The position numbers were made by a program, and so were the translations under genes. A model generated the notes under the pieces. It was not told the origin of the DNA and searched no databases. It was given only the letters and a program-made list of their open reading frames with translations. This document shows positions 59,091-64,000 of a stretch of DNA of 64,000 nt, one piece after another; position 1 is the stretch's first letter, and each line of letters begins with the position of its first letter. Source of the stretch: Carallia brachiata (Eukaryota > Streptophyta > Magnoliopsida > Malpighiales > Rhizophoraceae); contig JADCRB010000016.1 of NCBI GenBank assembly GCA_021464245.1, positions 5,511,250 to 5,575,249 on the forward strand, read 5' to 3'.

Positions 59091-60622
59091 ATGGTCAAGA
59101 GACAGAGCAACCATGCTTGCAATAGATTCGACAACGATAACATCAAGGAAGCTGAATCATCATCATGCGACATTAGTTTTGGCAACATTAAGAAAAACCT
59201 TGACAGAGGAGGAGGACGAGGAGGAGGAGGAGGACGACGTTTTGATGATCAGCAAGAACAGGCAGACAGACTCAGCACTTTGCCAGATGATATTATCCAC
59301 CACATCTTCTCCTACCTCGATACCCAAGTCGTCGTCCGGACCTCTGTTCTGTCCAAGAGATGGAGGCGCCTATGGACTACATGTCCCCACCTTAACTTCC
59401 AATGTTCAAGTGCATCCTTCTTGCGCGGTCCGCTTTCTTTAGACAAATTTGTGACCAATGTATTATCTTACCGCAATCACGGTTCACTCTTACAAAAAGT
59501 GGAAGCTTCCATGTTCTCCACTGGTTCCAGTGATTCTATTCGGGCCTCCATCCTTGACTATGCAATATCTCACAATGTTACTCATCTCAGCCTTAATTTT
59601 GTATACGGAACAGCCCTCCCGCAGCAGCTGTCTGCATGCAAGTCCTTGAAAACCCTCAACCTTCGAGGATTTTTTCTTCCTGATCAACCATTTCATTCCT
59701 TGTCGTTAACAACATTACATTTGTCTAAGTGTGCATTCAGTGGGAACAGTGAACGCATTGATCCTTTTGATGCTTGTCCCAATTTGAACAATTTGTCCTT
59801 GCAAGGCTGTTCCTTTCTCCAAGCTAAGTTTGTGAAGATATCAGCCCCACAAGTGGTGGAGCTCAATATTGGACATTTGCTCGGAGCGCAAGTGTTCTAC
59901 ATGGATATTGACGCACCAAAACTCAGGACTTTCATCTATGTTCACACTCCTCGATTGAATTTCTCTTTTGTCAACTTCCCAAATTTAGAATTTGCAGATA
60001 TTACGTATTTGCGACAAAAGGATAAGAAGGAGGAGGACTGCCTTAGTTTGTTCAGATTATTTCAATGGCTTCACAATGCACAATTTCTCGTGCTAGATTC
60101 TGGTCGCGACTCTGGCGTAGTTGAGGTGTGCCCCCATATTTTCTTTTTATAAATTTCATTCAAGGTTGCTTAAAAAGAACAATAATAACAGATAAGAATG
60201 TGTAGTCTACTGTGATGCAAATGCTACTAGTAGTACTTGATGGGTGTACAAGTTGTGAAACAGTCATGCGGCCATTTGGGCCAGTAGAGTTCTGATGATT
60301 AGAAACAATAATAATGATTGTTGCATACCTAACATGGGATTTTGATGTCTGATTTGGCTAGGCTTTAAGTGTGGTTCTTAACATGTTGGAGAATCAATCT
60401 TCTCCCTTCAATAGATTGAAGGTCTTGAAACTGAATCACTCCAACATTTCTTCAAAAGTAATCTCTTACTTATGCAATGGCAGTCCACATGCAGAGACTA
60501 AGCTCCTAAAACTACCGAAGGTAATAATTTATCGATGTTGTTATTCTTTGTTATTCATATTCAAATCTTTTTTTCCTTTTTTTTCTTTTTGAAAGTTACA
60601 CTTTGCCACATGTGAATCATAA
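59091..60622 (+). CDS. F-box/LRR-repeat protein, 3 exons proposed
   Basis: Exon 1 is 59091-60125 and exon 2 is 60362-60520, both phase 0 with GT-AG borders. A short last exon 60596-60622 follows a strong pyrimidine tract and ends TAA (inference). The product would be about 406 residues. A hydrophilic N-terminus has a Gly/Arg tract (39-50), then an F-box at 61-97 (LSTLPDDIIHHIFSYLDTQ, VLSKRWRRLW), then leucine-rich repeats (LSLNFVYG, LKTLNLRGFFLP, LTTLHLSKCAF, LNNLSLQGCSF). F-box proteins join SCF E3 ubiquitin ligases through SKP1, and the LRRs choose the target; the target is unknown here. The ATG is supported by the matching start in the copy at 6821. If exon 3 is wrong, read-through of exon 2 stops at 60590. 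Confidence 0.85.
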
Positions 60623-60749
60623 TGAATTGTATGTCAATTATAGTTCGGATGTCTTTGTTAATTGTATGATGCCACCTAAGCAAATGTTATTGTACAATGC
60701 GATGATTTTTGGGAAAAAACCCGTCCATCATGACTTGCTAGCTGTGATG

Positions 60750-62042
60750 GTAGATGGTGGGAACTTTACTTCGGCAATGAAACGTCAAGTTAAAATAATT
60801 TCCATGTCATTTGGGTGTCTATTAGGCTTGTGCTTAGTAGTTGAATAGCTATCCTTCTCCTTGACACCGTATCCTGCTTACTTCAGCTTTGCTTCGAAGG
60901 TGATTACAGCTGCCATCGACGTGATTTATCCTGTTATTTCTAGTTAGCTTTAATTTGCCCTGCTTGAAATTTGGCTCAATCACCTGTTTAGCCTGTTGTT
61001 TTTTGTTATTGAGAAAAAGTTTAACACCGCGGCACAGTGCGGCCATACGCAGAAGAAAAGTGTAATACGTACCTAACAAAATGTAACTGTATTGATAATT
61101 TGTATAAAAATTTCTTCTTAAAAAAATTTTTGTTTTGAAGTTAAAAAACTTTATTTTTTTTAGTACATACCATATGAGATTTACATTTTTAAATTTTAAG
61201 GTAATACTTATTTAATTTTAAATTTTAATTATATTTTTTTAATATTTTATAAATACAATCACACTAAATTAGAAGCCGGCTGCATTTTCTTAGGTTTATA
61301 TGGCTGCACAGTATGACGCTAAAGCCGAGCCCTTTGTTATTTCACCTGGTTGGGTCAGAAAGTACAATTTTTGCATTAAGTCATCTAATGTTTACATTAA
61401 CTTGAGAGACCATTTCACCAAACTAATGATTACCACTGCTAATTTCCATTCTTATAAGTAGATTTGTGTTGATGTTACACGTAGGCCGATTTATACAGGC
61501 CTTTAAGAGCATCTCATTAGTAGAGTAGCAATTGTACAGCTACATCGTTTATCCTCTGTTCATGTTAGTTACTTTATTGAAAACCATGGAATTCGATAAA
61601 CTACTGTTTCTCATGGAATTTGGGTTTCAATCCTAATCGATATAACAGTAATTTTGTTTATCTTTTATTCTCTCCCAATTGAATGCTGTGTTAAATGATC
61701 CTTAAAATGCTTGCTAAGCATGCTGTCGTTTATGGTCAATATTGCTTATTGCTTGTTATCCTTGGGCAGGTTTTACGCTGAAATTGGTTTTGCTGGGGTC
61801 AAATGGCTTATAAATTGGGGGCTGCCAATCGGGTCTAGTTTGGCTTCTTTTTTCATTTTACTTCCAGCATAGGCGCAGCTGTGCTTGTAATTTTATCCCT
61901 GTTCATAGAAGTGATCGCAGACTAATTAATTTTTTCAAGTTTCATTTTTAAGGGTTGGTAAACTACAGGTATTGGGGATATAACGTCGTGCTTATATTTT
62001 TTTTTTGGGATTTTGTTGGGCATGCTGTGTCTAATGGATTGA
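60750..62042 (+). other. F-box locus 3' region shared with two other copies
   Basis: Non-coding or weakly coding DNA matching 6985-8036 plus 12443-12635, and in part 14935-15345 on the minus strand. It includes a possible acceptor CTTGGGCAG followed by an open stretch reading EIGFAGVKWL (about 61780), kept in similar form in the other copies. It may be a long 3' UTR, a lost exon or a neighbouring gene remnant. Confidence 0.6.
61011..61332. mobile_element. MULE-type MITE
   Basis: Exact 9-bp duplications TTTGTTATT flank it (61002-61010 and 61333-61341), the Mutator length. Ends GAGAAAAAG and, inverted, GGGCTCGGC continue into shared ACAGTGCGGCCATA / ACTGTGCAGCCATA. The copy at 7.25 kb is an empty site (GTTATTGCAACTGG). 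Confidence 0.75.
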
Positions 62043-64000
62043 TGACCCGATGTTTATATAGTAACGGAGTGTGGTTTTATATAATAAGGGAGTGCAGTTT
62101 AAAGATCTAGACTAAGCTAAAGATTCTCAGATTAATTGAATGTGAGATCTCACGAATCTCATGCGGCAGCAAAAAGCTACGTGAGGAACACTTATTATCT
62201 CTTCCCTAACTTAAAAACATAAATTGGGTGCCAAGACTTTTGTGAGCTGAGTGTATGCTAGGAATTGAATGTATGACAGAACAAATTTAAATGTTATAGA
62301 AAAATAATATGAATAAACAAATAAATATTAAATACAATATTAAATTATTACACAAAGATAAATTGTAGAAAAATGCATAATAATAATAAGAATAATAATA
62401 ATATCAATATTTATAATATTACTCAATTGCAGAGAAATAAATTAAAGGATCATATTAAAAGACTGGGTATTAATGACAATTGAACTACCTAATCTTTATA
62501 TAGATTGAGTTTAAAAATTTCGGTAAAATTGTACAAGTTTGAATTTATTTAAGGCATTTTACGGGCGTTTTAGTATGAATTTTTTATTAAGAAGTTCACT
62601 CTAATGGCGATTAAAAGTAACACCCAAAGCACAAACTTACAAATTTAGACATGAGCTAGAGGGGAGGGAAAGCTTCAGCAGAAGAAGCCATGCCTTGTTT
62701 TCGGTGTGCTCCTCGAACTTAGCATCTCAAGCCTATTTACAAACTATCAAATGTTCTTCTGCCACCACTAGTACAAATTTTCCAATTAATGGGCTCCATT
62801 TTTGACTGTCAAGGGCCGAGGCATTAGCATGAAAAGTCAAGCTAATTGTCAATCCTTCTTCCCAATTTTTTTTTTTTAAAGTAATTTACATTCTCCAAGG
62901 TTAGAATGAAAATGGAGAGTATGTTCATGTAAAGGGAAAAGGAGTAGTCTCCATTGAAACACCATCGGATACGATATCTTTTATTGAAAAAATTACGTTT
63001 CCAGATAGTGGTGCCTGATAAAATGCTTGATTCTATGTGGCATCAATTTTTTAATACAAAATGAAGAAAGACAAAATAACGCTAATAGCGGGAAAAAAAT
63101 TCAGCTCTAAAAGGTATTGTAGGGAAAGAGTCGGGAAAATTTGGGGAAAATCCTCAAAATAGTGCCACAATCCTTTCTTGGTCCAAACTAAAATTGCTTC
63201 CATTCTATTGTCAAATCTCTAATCTGAAAAATTATGTGAGTTTCGTGGAACCATGTGTACTTGCATTCCTCGTTCTTTGGCTTGGACAAAAGATACAGTC
63301 AAAAGAGGTGAGTTATGTGGGTCAATTTAATTGCGAGGTCGACGACTAATATTGAAGAAAGCATAGTTAATTGAAGCAATTGACTGTGTCAAGCCTAGGA
63401 TCTGTGGATTCAGATGTAGTGCAATACTGATAAGTAGTCTATCGAATAAATTCTTCATATAGTTGAAATTGCTCAATGACAGGTTCTTTTTAGTCTTAAC
63501 CAAATTCATTGGCTGAGATGAAATCTATAGTTGTATTGGAAGTAATGAAGATGTGTTGTTACTAGATTAATAGGCCATGAATGAAATAATATAGTATATG
63601 AAAGAAATAAAAATACTTGGATGTTTGTTGTAATTTGAATGCTTAAGAAATGGAAGTAGGAGTTGTTTAAATGGATGTGATTAAAAATGGCTCGGGAAAT
63701 GCAAGTAAAAGGATTTAGTTAGATCTGAAACTTTAGTGAAGTGGCTCACATCTGAGGTGGTGGTGATTTTGCTGCCACAATATGCTCCCATATTTGGACT
63801 GAAAATAGGTGTTGGAAAATTAAACAAATTTTTATTCAATTACTACAATTTGTTAATCATGATTGTATTAAGTTAGAAGTTGATTACTGTTGAATTGATG
63901 TTGATCTCTTTGTTTGCTAGTAAATAAGTTGTAACACTAAAAGTGAAGGAAAATGACTTGAAGTTAATGTAAAGAACATGAATCAAGCATAGAGCAGGAG
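62043..64000. other. Intergenic DNA to window end; no gene
   Basis: AT-rich with an AAT-rich tract at about 62378-62402. No frame over 60 codons with family features. Confidence 0.45.

Overview
The window is nuclear DNA from a flowering plant, most likely a dicot. Intron-rich plant genes (a polyol-type sugar transporter, the splicing factor SF3b subunit 2, an F-box/LRR gene) sit far apart in very AT-rich intergenic DNA that is full of plant transposons. I cannot name the species from sequence alone. Only three host protein genes are well supported; most other open frames are decayed mobile elements or chance frames.

Layout. 1-4640: a decayed endogenous caulimovirid (plant pararetrovirus) with capsid, protease, broken reverse transcriptase/RNase H, a broken downstream ORF and a 35S-type promoter region. 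5290-6720: two AT-rich fold-back elements. 6770-12640: a partial, internally deleted copy of the F-box locus at 59-62 kb, split by a 4.4 kb hAT transposon (8045-12442) carrying a dead BED/DUF659 transposase. 13.3-14.8 kb: a SINE and an antisense LINE fragment. 14.9-15.35 kb: a third copy of the 3' part of the F-box locus, on the minus strand. 15931-18243 (minus): a two-exon MFS polyol/monosaccharide transporter. 19.5-20.4 kb: a 5'-truncated LINE 3' end with RNase H and poly-A. 20.4-32.9 kb: gene-free, with LTR-like debris, several MITEs and one GA-rich minisatellite.

33094-38694: an 18-exon gene for SF3B2 (SAP145), a core U2 snRNP protein, downstream of TGGGCY/G-box promoter motifs. Its first exon shows an apparent 1-nt frame break that alternative splice sites could absorb. 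39.9-41.2 kb: SINE and MITE. 42756-47964: a minus-strand Ty3/gypsy-type LTR element with diverged LTRs, a remnant gag, no recognisable pol and a ~50-bp minisatellite. 51.4-51.8 kb: a tandem duplication with a possible small secreted peptide frame. 52.97-53.34 kb: a SINE-like retroposon. 59091-60622: the F-box/LRR gene, followed by a MULE-like MITE and the conserved 3' segment that recurs at 7.6-8.0 and 14.9-15.3 kb.

The genes do not form a pathway; they are independent housekeeping or regulatory loci. The most informative structure is the nested history around the F-box paralogues: duplication, internal deletion, hAT and MITE insertions, each datable against its paralogue as an empty site. 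I saw no clearly new biological system; the best leads are the SF3B2 first-exon frame, the recurring segment beside the F-box copies, and the unidentified coding-like fragment inside the hAT element.
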